A DNA stretch of 39,643 nt, taken from positions 1 to 39,643 of the forward strand of contig CAZJXA010000006.1 of NCBI GenBank assembly GCA_964549785.1, read 5' to 3'. Shown one piece after another: positions 31,594 through 39,643 of the stretch. The position numbers were made by a program, and so were the translations under genes. Origin of the DNA: JBEIUO01 sp964549785. Its GTDB lineage: Bacteria > Planctomycetota > Phycisphaerae > Phycisphaerales > UBA1924. Below the pieces are notes generated by a model. That model ran no database searches and was not told the origin of the DNA. It worked only from the letters and a program-made list of their open reading frames with translations. The stretch's first letter is position 1; each line of letters opens with the position of its first letter.

Positions 31594-33132
31594 ATGGGTC
31601 GGATCAATACCAACGTTTCTTCACTCCTCGCTCAGCGCGTCCTCGGTCAGAACAACAACGCGCTCAACGTCTCCTTGGAACGCCTGTCCACAGGCATCCG
31701 CATCAATCGCGGCAAGGACGATCCCGCCGGCCTCATCGCCAGCGAGAACCTCCGTTCGGAGCAGAAGGCTCTCAGCGCGGCGATCACCAACTCCGATCGC
31801 GCCGACCAGGTCGTCAACATCGCGGAAGGCGGCCTGCAGGAAGTCTCCAGCCTCCTGACCGAACTCCAGGGCCTTCTCACCAACTCCGCTTCCTCCGCCG
31901 GCCTCTCTTCCGAAGAGAAGAACGCCAACCAACTCCAGATCGATTCGATCATCCAGACGATCGACCGGGTTGCCTCGGCCACGAATTTCCAAGGTATCAA
32001 ACTTCTCAACGGCAACTTTGACTTCAAGGTTTCCGGCCTCGGTGCCGGCGTCTCCGACTACCGCGTGAACAGCGCCAAGTTCAGCGGTGCCTCCCTCAAC
32101 GTCGATGTCCAGGTCACCAATTCCGCCCAGCAGGCCGGCCTCTTCCTCTCGCTGGGCGGCTCCAGCCTCACCCTCGCCACCGGCAGCCAGCTCGTCCTGG
32201 AGATCGTCGGGAGCAAGGGGAGCCGCGAACTCACCTTCAGTTCCACCCAGACGCTCGCGACGATCCGCAGCACCATCAACACCTTCAAGGACATCACCGG
32301 AGTCGAGGCCAGCACCTCCGGCACCGGTATCAAACTCTTCAGCAGCGAATTTGGTTCCGCCGAGTTTGTCACCGTCCGCGTCGCGCCCGGCTCGGGCACG
32401 CTCACCGGGGGCTCCTCCGGAATCCGCTCATTGGCCACTCAGAACTTCGGGTCCGCCACCGGCACGGGCTCGGCCGAAACCGAGTTCTCCGCTGCGACCT
32501 CCAACGGCGTTACCGATCGGGGCCAGGATATCGGCGCCACCATCAACGGTGTCCGCGCCACCTCGATCGGCAAGACCGCCCGCGTCAACTCCGACTTCCT
32601 CGACGTTGAACTCACGCTCTCGACCGCCGAATCCCAGGCGCTGGGCGGAGTCGACGGCGCCGCCGGCTCCGGAACTTCGGCCTTCGCCATCACCGGCGGC
32701 GGAGCGGCGTTCCAACTGGCTGGCAAGGTTGATATCAGCGGCAAGGTCGCCCTGGGCATCCAGGACGTCGCCGTCCGCAAACTTGGTAACTCCACCATCG
32801 GATTCCTCGACCGCCTGGGCTCGGGCAAGGCCAACTCCATCGGCTCCGGTGACATCGGCGGCGGCCAGAAGATCGTTGCCGAAGCCATCAAGCAGGTTTC
32901 CAGCCTTCGCGGCCGTCTGGGCGCCTTCCAACGCAACACCGTGGGTGCCACTATTCGCAGCCTCGGGGTCGCCGTCGAGAACACCGCCGCGGCACAAAGC
33001 CTGATCCGCGACGCCGACTTCGCTTCCGAGACCGCCGCTCTGACCCGGTCGCAGATCTTGGTTTCGGCATCGACCAACATCCTCTCGCTCGCCAACCAGC
33101 AGCCCAACGCCGCCCTTCAGTTGCTCGGCTAA
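31594..33132 (+). CDS. Flagellin (second copy)
   Basis: 512 residues. It shares the flagellin ends with the first copy: GRINTNVSSLLAQRVLGQNN, RLSTGIRINRGKDDPAGLIA, and a C-terminal coil with SLRGRLGAFQRNTVGATIRS and SASTNILSLANQQPNAALQL followed by LG. The central part diverges, with Gly/Ser/Thr-rich segments (GSGTSAFAITGGGAAFQLAG, of which the last part also occurs in the first copy as VTGGGALFQLG). It has its own candidate sigma-28 promoter and terminator, so it can be expressed separately. Two flagellins may build different filament sections or allow antigenic variety; which one dominates cannot be read from sequence. Confidence 0.96.
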   Translation: MGRINTNVSSLLAQRVLGQNNNALNVSLERLSTGIRINRGKDDPAGLIASENLRSEQKALSAAITNSDRADQVVNIAEGGLQEVSSLLTELQGLLTNSASSAGLSSEEKNANQLQIDSIIQTIDRVASATNFQGIKLLNGNFDFKVSGLGAGVSDYRVNSAKFSGASLNVDVQVTNSAQQAGLFLSLGGSSLTLATGSQLVLEIVGSKGSRELTFSSTQTLATIRSTINTFKDITGVEASTSGTGIKLFSSEFGSAEFVTVRVAPGSGTLTGGSSGIRSLATQNFGSATGTGSAETEFSAATSNGVTDRGQDIGATINGVRATSIGKTARVNSDFLDVELTLSTAESQALGGVDGAAGSGTSAFAITGGGAAFQLAGKVDISGKVALGIQDVAVRKLGNSTIGFLDRLGSGKANSIGSGDIGGGQKIVAEAIKQVSSLRGRLGAFQRNTVGATIRSLGVAVENTAAAQSLIRDADFASETAALTRSQILVSASTNILSLANQQPNAALQLLG

Positions 33133-33162
33133 AACCTTCCGTCCCTGACAATTGAGACCCCG

Positions 33163-33193
33163 ACGCCCCGGCCGCCTTCGGCCGGGGCGTTTT
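33163..33193 (+). terminator. Rho-independent terminator of the second flagellin gene
   Basis: Twelve-base-pair stem (33163-33174 with 33179-33190) with a CCTT loop, followed by TTTTCTTT. It lies 30 bp past the stop. Confidence 0.93.
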
Positions 33194-33237
33194 CTTTGCG
33201 CTTCCGCCGTCGTCACCTGCCGATAACACCTCCACGC

Positions 33238-34215
33238 GTGATCCCGCAACCCGAACCCAGCAGCACTCGGGCCCTCCACCCGGAACTCCCGCCCGGCCTC
33301 AGTGCGGCCCTTCGCGCGTTTCTTGGGTTCATCCGGATCGAGTGCGGCCTTTCCGCCAACACCCTCCTCGCCTACCAATCGGACCTGCGGGCGCTCTTTG
33401 AGGACGTCGCGGCACAAGGGGTCACCGGTCCGCCGCAAATCACGCCCCGGCAACTGGTCCGGCACGTCACGGACCTCAAAACGGCCCACCGGCTCGACTC
33501 GTCCTCGATCATCCGCCATCAGGCGACGATTCGCGTCTACTTCCGTTGGGCCGCCGCGAACCGCGTCATCGAAACCAACCCCGCCGACATTCTTGAACGC
33601 CCCACGCGCTGGAAGAAACTGCCTCACGTTCTCTCACCCCGCCAGATGCGGCACCTGCTGGAATGCTCCGGGATGCCCGAAGACTCCGGTTATTCTCAAC
33701 AACCTTGGCTCGCCCATCGCGACCGCGCCCTCCTCGAACTCCTGTACGCCAGCGGGCTTCGGGCTTCGGAGGTCGCCGGTCTTGGGCTCGCCGAGTATCA
33801 CCCCACCGTCGGGGTGGTCCGCGTGACGGGCAAGGGCAATAAGCAACGCCTCGTCCCGGTCCACCAGTTTGCGCAAGCCGCCGTCTCGACCTACCTCAAT
33901 GAGTGCCGCGCTCGCCTCGCCGGAGCCGGCACCCAACACATGGGCCGCCTCCTCCTCTCTCGCCACGGCAAGCCGCTTGAACGCGTGGCCGTCTGGCAGA
34001 TCGTCAAACGCCGAGCGATGGCCGCCGAACTCACCAACGTTCACCCGCACACGCTCCGCCACAGTTTCGCGACCCACCTTCTGATCGGCGGAGCCGACCT
34101 GCGGGCGGTGCAGGAACTCCTCGGCCACGCCGACATCGCCACCACCCAGATCTATACCCATGTGGATCGCAGCCGCCTTAAGAGCGTTCACAAGCAATTT
34201 CATCCGCGCGGGTGA
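33238..34215 (+). CDS. Tyrosine recombinase of the XerC/XerD type
   Basis: 325 residues from a GTG start at 33238, which places the family-typical FLGFIRIECGLSANTLLAYQ at residues 29-48. The catalytic set is complete: Arg175 (SGLRASE), Lys199 (GKGNKQR), His271 and Arg274 (HTLRHSFATH), His297 (LLGHADIAT) and nucleophile Tyr306 (IYTH). Xer recombinases resolve chromosome dimers at dif sites before division. Length and full-length core domain match the housekeeping type more than phage integrases, and no att-like repeats or phage genes flank it. XerC and XerD cannot be told apart safely by eye. It follows the second flagellin terminator. Confidence 0.92.
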   Translation: MIPQPEPSSTRALHPELPPGLSAALRAFLGFIRIECGLSANTLLAYQSDLRALFEDVAAQGVTGPPQITPRQLVRHVTDLKTAHRLDSSSIIRHQATIRVYFRWAAANRVIETNPADILERPTRWKKLPHVLSPRQMRHLLECSGMPEDSGYSQQPWLAHRDRALLELLYASGLRASEVAGLGLAEYHPTVGVVRVTGKGNKQRLVPVHQFAQAAVSTYLNECRARLAGAGTQHMGRLLLSRHGKPLERVAVWQIVKRRAMAAELTNVHPHTLRHSFATHLLIGGADLRAVQELLGHADIATTQIYTHVDRSRLKSVHKQFHPRG

Positions 34216-34279
34216 TCCGCATGTGCGGTACCCATCTTCCCCGAAGGAGACGGTCCGGGCAGCACTCGTCGTCACGAAA

Positions 34280-34307
34280 AAGCCCGCAGCGCGTTCGCTG
34301 CGGGCTT
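34280..34307 (-). terminator. Terminator of the 34332-36161 gene, perhaps bidirectional
   Basis: Perfect 12-bp stem (34280-34291 with 34296-34307) and a CGTT loop. On the minus strand five U follow (A at 34277-34281). It lies between two convergent genes and could also slow transcripts leaving the recombinase gene. Confidence 0.85.
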
Positions 34308-34331
34308 CATCATTTGGGCCTTCACCGGAAC

Positions 34332-36161
34332 TTAGAACCGCGGGTTCGCGCCGTCCTCGTCCTTCATCGGTGCGTCTTCTTCTTCTTCCATCTCCATGTC
34401 GTCGCCCTCGTCCGCCGCCTTCATCGTGTTGGCGATGTTTGTCAGCGTCGCGACCACGTCTTTGGGCACGAACATGTGGAACGACATCCCGTTCTTGGCC
34501 GAACTACCGGCAATCGCGATGGGTGAGACCTCCGCGGGGACGGTGAACTCCGCCGCGCCACCCATCATCATCATCGCGCTTGAGGCGATGTCCAGAAGCG
34601 ACTTGGTGCCCAAGTACAATTCAAAGAACCGTCCCTTAGGCAGTCCTCCCTGCGCCAACTTCAGCGACTTGTCGTCCCCAAGCCCCTTGCCGGATTTCAC
34701 CGCTTCCAGCGCCGCGGCCATCAACGGGGTGTTCTGGCTCATCGTGCTCACCAGACCGCCCTCGGTTACGGCGTGCATCCCGCCGATCCCGCCCGGCCCG
34801 AAGATCATGGACTGCACCATCTGCATCTGCATGCCGTTGGGATCGTCCGGGTTGGGCTCGATAGTCGTGGACCAGGTATCGACGTCCACGCCGTTGATGG
34901 TTACCGCCTTTGACTTGTATTCGCTGGTATAGGTCATCCCGGCCACCTTCGCGTCATTCATACCGGTTAGCGCCTGTTGGGTTGCTTTCAAGTATCCCGG
35001 CGCGTCCGCCGTCGCGACGTACATGGTGGTGTTGGTGAGCAACCCCCCACCCATCATCGCGGCGGGATTCGCGCCCATGCTGAACGCGTAACCGTCGACC
35101 TTCTCCGCCTGCGCCAGCATCGTCGCGATGGTTCCGCCCGATGTTGCCTCGCCCGCGCCGTCCGCCGCCTGCGCGTTGCCAGCCGAGATGTTCTTCAGGA
35201 TCTTCTTCACGGCCGAAACTTTCGTGTCGATCGCGCCCGCCAACAGGAAAGCCTGTGGCGGGAGGCTCTTGAGCAGCCGGCCCGACGATCCGGACTCATC
35301 GAAGAAGCCGGCCAACTCGGAGCCTTCCTTGAAGTGGGCGGCGACGTCGATGCCGACGCCCTCGTCGCTGAAGTCGACCACGATCATCCCGGTTTCGCCG
35401 TCCCGGCTGAAGTTACTCAGCACCTGCCCGATCATTTCAATCCCCAACTTCGCCTGCTCGCCCTGGGCGCCCGCCATGCCCGCGACCATCTCACCCTGAC
35501 TGGCCATTTGTTCGGAGGCCTTATCGATAGCCGGGCTCAAGACGGTAATATCCGCGAAAAACACCGCGTCCGCGGACTCCACCACCGAGGCACCGATCGC
35601 GCCCATGCTCTTGCGATGGAAACCGGCGTTCCCGCCCTTGGGATCAAACGTGTCCACCAGCAACTTGCTCTTGCCCATCACCGCGTAGCCCGTGCCGGCC
35701 CGCTTCACGAATTGTTCCTCATTCTCGATCTTGATCGCGATGGTCCCATCGCTCCCCGAGCCTCCCAGCGCCGTCGAGAACGCATCAAAGTCGCTCACCG
35801 GGATCAGGATCAGACCCTCGGGCTCCTCACCGCTCTCAAAGTCGATCGTCCCGTCCGCTCCCGGAAGCACGAACACCGCGACCGAGCCGTTCTTGTCGAG
35901 TCCTGGCGTCGCCAGAAGCGCCTTCATCGAAGCAATCGGGTTCTCCTCGCCCTCCGGGAACGGATCGTTCATGGCTGTGGCGAACGATTCGAGCGACGCG
36001 AGAGTCTCTTGCAGGTTGTTCACCACCCCCACCATCGCGGCGTTCTGCGGCACGCGGTCCAGCACCTCCGGACCATTCGCCAAGGCCGGGTTCACGCCCG
36101 CCATCGCCACCAAAACCGCCGCGGATACCACCGAACAACCCCGCAAACCGTGCATCAACAT
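34332..36161 (-). CDS. Exported protein of unknown function
   Basis: 609 residues from the ATG at 36161, supported by AAAGGA upstream and a signal peptide (MLMHGLRGCSVVSAAVLVAM, then AGVNPALA). The mature part starts VLDRVPQNAAMVGVVNNLQE, a pattern I associate with large periplasmic planctomycete proteins but cannot place in a named family. It has no membrane segment beyond the signal and no catalytic motif I recognise. It is rich in Met and Gly (for example MMMMGGAAE, AMMGGGLL), and the last 25 residues are strongly acidic (GDDMEMEEEEDAP). A strong terminator follows, and it is divergent from the small secreted gene at 36561. Confidence 0.72.
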   Translation of the reverse strand: MLMHGLRGCSVVSAAVLVAMAGVNPALANGPEVLDRVPQNAAMVGVVNNLQETLASLESFATAMNDPFPEGEENPIASMKALLATPGLDKNGSVAVFVLPGADGTIDFESGEEPEGLILIPVSDFDAFSTALGGSGSDGTIAIKIENEEQFVKRAGTGYAVMGKSKLLVDTFDPKGGNAGFHRKSMGAIGASVVESADAVFFADITVLSPAIDKASEQMASQGEMVAGMAGAQGEQAKLGIEMIGQVLSNFSRDGETGMIVVDFSDEGVGIDVAAHFKEGSELAGFFDESGSSGRLLKSLPPQAFLLAGAIDTKVSAVKKILKNISAGNAQAADGAGEATSGGTIATMLAQAEKVDGYAFSMGANPAAMMGGGLLTNTTMYVATADAPGYLKATQQALTGMNDAKVAGMTYTSEYKSKAVTINGVDVDTWSTTIEPNPDDPNGMQMQMVQSMIFGPGGIGGMHAVTEGGLVSTMSQNTPLMAAALEAVKSGKGLGDDKSLKLAQGGLPKGRFFELYLGTKSLLDIASSAMMMMGGAAEFTVPAEVSPIAIAGSSAKNGMSFHMFVPKDVVATLTNIANTMKAADEGDDMEMEEEEDAPMKDEDGANPRF

Positions 36162-36560
36162 GTCATTTCCTTTGATTGGATGTGCCGCCGGACCCATCAC
36201 GTTGCGGAACCCGACGAAATTGAACGAAACGCTAAGAACCCGCACGACGCCCCGGCACGATTCTGATAAACGAATTGGGAAATTCCGAGCAGGAGTTTTC
36301 GTCCGCCGGTCCGTCCCGCGACCACCTGCTAAGGATAGGTCGCACGCCGAATTGATACGCCCCTATCACCTACGTGTTACGGTGACGGACCTCCGAGGCA
36401 CGTCGTCCGCGAACAGCCCGTGCCGTGCGACAAAACCCATTTGACCGATTCCGACGCCTCCGATCTCAATTCCCGAGCCGGAAACCATCCCCAAGGACAA
36501 TCCGTACTCTCGTATGCCACCCGGCAGATCTCGTTGGTCACGCGCCTTTGGAGCTCACCC
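36162..36560. other. Intergenic region between divergent genes, no gene seen
   Basis: Holds the start regions of two divergent exported-protein genes. Apart from the two ribosome-binding sites I see no convincing promoter boxes, repeats or RNA gene. An open frame from 36420 reads into the downstream gene but lacks coding character before 36561. Confidence 0.55.
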
Positions 36561-37079
36561 GTGAAGTTCATCCCCCGATACGTTCTCGCGGCTGCCATCC
36601 TTTTTTTGCCGGGCGTTTCAGGGGCCGCCGAACCGGAGCCCGCGGGTGTTGAAGAAGTATCCGTTGTCCGCTACCGGCCACACACCGGGAGCATCCGCTG
36701 GCAGGGGCGGCGCTACAACCTCGTACTCACCGTTGTGCAGTCCGAAGTCACCTTGGCCGTGATTGGCTTCCCGACGCCTGCGGACGTTCGACTCACCGTC
36801 ATCGCGGCCGACGGGCAGCCGATGCCCGACGACTTCCCTCTTCCTCGCCTGAGCCTGGAACACCGCTCTCGTTTTCTCCGCCCGACGCTTGCACGCGAGG
36901 CTGTCTCGTCGCTTGTCGTCCCGAGCTCTCACACCTACAACGGCTCGGTGGGGCTGCCTTGGGCCTCTCACACGCGCATGACCGCGCGAATCTCGTTCGC
37001 CGATCGGCGCCGCACCGTCCTCACCAAAATCAAGAACGTGCTCCTCACCTTTCCCAACCCCCTTGCCGCCGGCGGCTGA
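36561..37079 (+). CDS. Small exported protein of unknown function
   Basis: 172 residues from a GTG start at 36561, preceded by GGAG nine bases upstream and followed by a signal peptide (KFIPRYVLAAAILFLPGVSG, cleavage after GAA). The mature part looks like a small beta-sandwich (VVRYRPHTGSIRWQGRRYNL, VLTVVQSEVTLAVIGFPTPA, DVRLTVIAADGQP) and is basic. I do not recognise a family. It ends 88 bp before the mannose-1-phosphate guanylyltransferase gene on the same strand, so the two could be co-transcribed, but no functional link is visible. Confidence 0.6.
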   Translation: MKFIPRYVLAAAILFLPGVSGAAEPEPAGVEEVSVVRYRPHTGSIRWQGRRYNLVLTVVQSEVTLAVIGFPTPADVRLTVIAADGQPMPDDFPLPRLSLEHRSRFLRPTLAREAVSSLVVPSSHTYNGSVGLPWASHTRMTARISFADRRRTVLTKIKNVLLTFPNPLAAGG

Positions 37080-37167
37080 TCCGTCCGTCACCGGGCGTAT
37101 CCGTTCCATCATCTCTCCACGTCCCGGGCCCTGTCCTTTCGTCCGATCTCACCTCTACCCTCCCTTC

Positions 37168-38331
37168 ATGCGGTACGCGATGATCATGGCGGGCGGCGCC
37201 GGTACTCGGCTGTGGCCGATGAGCCGTAAAGAGCGGCCCAAGCAACTCCTCGACTTTATCGAGCGCGAGGGTGACACCCGTCGCCGCAGCCTGCTCGAAA
37301 TCGCCGCGTCCCGGCTCGACGGGCTAATTGAGCCCGCGAACCGCTACATTTGCACGGCCGAGGCCTACCGAGCCAGCATCCGCGCGCAGATGCCCGAGTT
37401 CGCGGACGCCCAAATCCTGGGTGAACCGGCGGCTCGCGACACCGTCAACGCCGTTGGCCTCACCGCCGCCGTGCTGGAAAAAGAGAATCGCGACGCCGTC
37501 TTCGCCGTCCTCACCGCGGATCACATCATCGAGCCCGACGACGTCTTCCGTGAACGCATGGACCTTGGGTTCCGCCTCGTCGAAAGCGATCCTTCGCGCT
37601 TCGTCACCTTCTCGATCAAGCCAACCTATGCCGCGACCGGCTTTGGCTACGTCGAACGGGGCACCCCCGTCCGGGATAAGAAGCACGGCAAGCACCCCGA
37701 AGTCGACGGTGCCCGCGACGGCGCGTTCCATGTCGCCCGCTTCGTTGAAAAGCCCGATCTCGCCCGCGCCCAGGCCTACGTCGAATCCGGCGACTTCAAC
37801 TGGAACGCCGGTATGTTCGTCTGGAAAGCCTCGACCGTGCTCGACGCCATCAAGCGCTTCAAGCCCGAATGTCACGAAGGGCTGATGAAAATTCAGAAGG
37901 CCTGGGGCACCAAGAGGGCCGCGGCGGTCCTTGATGAAGTCTACCCGAACCTCCCCAAGACGAGCGTCGACTACGCCATCATGGAACCCGCCGCCAAACT
38001 GGCCGCCGCAGGCGACCAATCCAAGGACGGTTTTTCACTCCTCACGGTCCAGATGGAACTCCGCTGGCTCGACGTCGGCAGTTGGCCCAGTTTCGCGGAA
38101 ACCGTGCCCGCCGACGCCCAAGGAAACCGGATGGCGGGCGAAGGCACGGGCGTCGTTTCCGGGTGCCGCAACACGCTGGTGGTGACCGCGGACAAGGGCC
38201 ACACCGTTGCGGTCCTGGGCTGTGACGACCTCATCATTGTCCACACCCCCGACGCCACGCTTGTCATGCCCAGAGACCGCGCCGAGGAACTCAAGACACT
38301 TCACGGGATAGTCGCCGAAGACCTGCGATAG
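37168..38331 (+). CDS. manC: Mannose-1-phosphate guanylyltransferase
   Basis: 387 residues from the ATG at 37168. It makes GDP-mannose from mannose 1-phosphate and GTP for polysaccharide and glycan synthesis. Signatures: AMIMAGGAGTRLWPMSRKER PKQ-type nucleotide loop (GGAGTRLWPMSR), ILGEPAARDTVNAVGLTAAV, LTADHIIEP, VARFVEKP, FNWNAGMFVWKAS and ELRWLDVGSW. It lacks the C-terminal phosphomannose isomerase domain of bifunctional enzymes such as AlgA, so a separate isomerase is needed. No glycosyltransferase genes are adjacent. The longer open frame upstream lacks family similarity. Confidence 0.93.
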   Translation: MRYAMIMAGGAGTRLWPMSRKERPKQLLDFIEREGDTRRRSLLEIAASRLDGLIEPANRYICTAEAYRASIRAQMPEFADAQILGEPAARDTVNAVGLTAAVLEKENRDAVFAVLTADHIIEPDDVFRERMDLGFRLVESDPSRFVTFSIKPTYAATGFGYVERGTPVRDKKHGKHPEVDGARDGAFHVARFVEKPDLARAQAYVESGDFNWNAGMFVWKASTVLDAIKRFKPECHEGLMKIQKAWGTKRAAAVLDEVYPNLPKTSVDYAIMEPAAKLAAAGDQSKDGFSLLTVQMELRWLDVGSWPSFAETVPADAQGNRMAGEGTGVVSGCRNTLVVTADKGHTVAVLGCDDLIIVHTPDATLVMPRDRAEELKTLHGIVAEDLR

Positions 38332-38446
38332 CGGTCCGGTCTCGCCGCCAGCCGAGGTGGGGCCCTTTGGAGCGGGGCGGAGCGGCGGTCGCTTATTGGG
38401 ATTCGTCCATCGGGCTTGGAACATAGGAGAGCGAGCGGAAGATGCG

Positions 38447-38953
38447 CTACGCCCACTCGGCGTCCGCGGCCATAATGGCGATTTGCAGTTCACACGCTTC
38501 CGGCGCGCCGACGAGGAATGCAGACAACAGATGCCCCTCATCCGCGGATATCTCCCGGATGGTCGCCTTGCCGACAAAGCCCGGGCCTGCGTGCACCAAG
38601 GGGACGTGGCCTTCACATTCTTCGGCGGTGGCTTCGTCAAAGATTTCGAGCAGGTCGGCATCGGTGACGGGCTCATCCGAATCCGTGCTGCGACCCCGGC
38701 ACCGTACGGAGATCGAGCGCCCCGCGAAAATACCACGTGACGGCCCCGGATTCTTCATCGAAGTCGGTGTAGTGATATCCTGGGACGTCGAGTCTGCAAC
38801 AGTCTGACGGCGATGGAGGAGACTGGATTCGCGCGGGTCTTCTGCTTGTGCGAGCATGAACTCCTGAACGGACTCATTCAGCTGTTCGATATCCTGCTTG
38901 GCGCGGCCGGCGGTCTTGGTGCGGGGAGCGGATGCGTAGATTTCGATTCCCAT
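38447..38953 (-). CDS. Small hypothetical protein
   Basis: 168 residues from the ATG at 38953 (another ATG lies 15 bp upstream). It has high GC at third positions and a natural-looking composition: a helical start (KQDIEQLNESVQEFMLAQAE), a polar middle and an acidic end (DEPVTDADLLEIFDEATAEE, then CEGHVPLVHAGPGFVGKATI). I recognise no family. It has no signal peptide or membrane segment. It lies on the same strand as the rRNA genes, after their terminator. Overlapping frames on the plus strand look less protein-like. A moderate call only. Confidence 0.5.
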   Translation of the reverse strand: MGIEIYASAPRTKTAGRAKQDIEQLNESVQEFMLAQAEDPRESSLLHRRQTVADSTSQDITTPTSMKNPGPSRGIFAGRSISVRCRGRSTDSDEPVTDADLLEIFDEATAEECEGHVPLVHAGPGFVGKATIREISADEGHLLSAFLVGAPEACELQIAIMAADAEWA

Positions 38954-39043
38954 TGAAGCGTTGCCCAAGCCCGGTTAAAGGGGCGCGAAAGTGCTGCGAG
39001 TGATGAGGGCGGCAGAACACGGGAGCAAAGTGCAAAAATAAAA

Positions 39044-39073
39044 GAACCCCTCCAGGTTTACCTGAAGGGGTTC
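39044..39073 (-). terminator. Terminator of the rRNA operon
   Basis: GAACCCCTCCAGG pairs with CCTGAAGGGGTTC (39044-39056 with 39061-39073) with one mismatch, followed on the minus strand by a U-rich run (CUUUUAUUUUU). It begins a few bases after the 5S 3' end. Confidence 0.92.
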
Positions 39074-39077
39074 AAGA

Positions 39078-39183
39078 GTCGGCGATGACCTACTTTCCCG
39101 CAGTGCAGTATCATCGGCAGCGAAGGCTTAACTGCTGTGTTCGGGATGGGAACAGGTGTTTCCCTTCGCTTATGGTCACCGAC
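39078..39183 (-). rRNA. rrf: 5S ribosomal RNA
   Basis: The minus strand reads GGTGACCATAAGCGAAGGGA near the 5' end, then CACCTGTTCCCATCCCGAAC, ACAGCAGTTAAGCC, and GGGAAAGTAGGTCATCGCC at the 3' end. These are the conserved 5S blocks, with loop A/B and the terminal helix closing (5' UCGGUGACC with 3' GGUCAUCGCCGA). The length is about 106; the exact ends are uncertain by a few bases. Confidence 0.95.
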
Positions 39184-39467
39184 AAACCGGGCACGTCGCC
39201 TCTCGGCGGCATGACCAGTCTTGGCCGATGGAAGGGAATTCCACCGACGGACCGGACGAACGAACGCGTGATTGAGGCGTCTTGCGACGCCAAAACCCGC
39301 AGAGATTCATAAGACCTGGAGGCTCCGCGTGTTGATGGCGGTGGCCTCCAAGCCGGTGATGCAGTAAAAACTATCTGAAACTGACTACTTACTGATACGA
39401 TGGTGACCAAAGCAGCGCTCATGCGGGGTGACGGTTTTGAGGTGTCACGCCGCGGAGGCTGGTTGGA
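39184..39467 (-). other. 23S-5S spacer, no tRNA seen
   Basis: About 280 bp, long for a 23S-5S spacer. It contains small stems (39276-39281 with 39286-39291 around TTGC, and a TGGAGGC/GCCTCCA pair near 39315-39352) that may guide processing. I found no tRNA cloverleaf. Confidence 0.6.

Positions 39468-39643
<176 letters not shown>

Noticed and set aside
32428..33627. 399-codon open frame on the minus strand
   Set aside because: Covers the ends of two unrelated plus-strand genes (flagellin and recombinase) and a strong terminator; typical high-GC shadow.
33238..34215. Recombinase beside two flagellins as a phase-variation switch
   Set aside because: The protein looks like a housekeeping Xer enzyme, and I found no inverted sites flanking the flagellin promoters that it could flip.
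34977..36266. 429-codon open frame on the plus strand
   Set aside because: Antisense to the exported protein gene at 34332-36161, which has a signal peptide, ribosome-binding site and terminator. The product is His/Arg-rich and looks non-natural.
39184..39467. tRNA gene in the 23S-5S spacer
   Set aside because: No cloverleaf, no GTTCRA-type T-loop with matching stems and no CCA-end context was found on either strand.

Overview
The window is a GC-rich bacterial scaffold that most resembles Planctomycetota, probably class Phycisphaerae. Several signs agree. Three secreted proteins end in dockerin-like DSDD repeats with a terminal Cys. There is a PEP-CTERM-like surface protein, an ECF sigma factor paired with a membrane protein, a protein-arginine kinase pair (McsA/McsB), a glutaminyl-tRNA synthetase and a fliW-csrA flagellar block. 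Many genes have weak Shine-Dalgarno sites or GTG starts. The taxonomic call is an inference from gene content.

Layout. 1-2.3 kb: ECF sigma factor and a membrane partner (possible anti-sigma), interrupted by a 100-N gap whose flanks are an identical 55-bp repeat. 2.4-3.9 kb: two exported proteins with GC-ending dockerin-like tails. 4.0-12 kb: a YacP-type NYN protein, then five minus-strand genes (aroC, a membrane spermidine-synthase fusion, DUF4198, DUF4331 and PEP-CTERM-like proteins). 12.3-15 kb: mcsA, mcsB and a comF-like gene. 15.1-22.1 kb: a DUF1579 protein, a large secreted trypsin-like protease with a dockerin tail, a divergent HExxH metallopeptidase, and glnS. 22.3-33.1 kb: flagellar late-assembly block flgI, flgJ-like, flgN-like, flgK, flgL, fliW, csrA and two flagellins. 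33.2-38.3 kb: an XerC/D-type recombinase, two secreted proteins of unknown function and a mannose-1-phosphate guanylyltransferase. The right end holds a small hypothetical gene, a 5S rRNA and the 3' end of a 23S rRNA, all on the minus strand.

Working together. FlgI (P ring), a rod-binding FlgJ-like protein, FlgN (chaperone for FlgK and FlgL), the hook-filament junction proteins FlgK and FlgL, and two flagellins form the outer flagellar structure. FliW and CsrA lie immediately before the flagellins. The first flagellin start codon is preceded by a perfect 6-bp stem whose hexaloop is ACGGAG, so the ribosome-binding site lies inside what looks like a CsrA-binding hairpin. This predicts the FliW-CsrA-flagellin translational feedback known from Bacillus subtilis. 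The second flagellin has a shorter version of the same site and a sigma-28-like promoter.

Limits. All calls come from reading the sequence; no database search was run. Starts of several exported proteins were moved inward to fit signal peptides and ribosome-binding sites. The tail of the ECF partner gene depends on how the gap is resolved.
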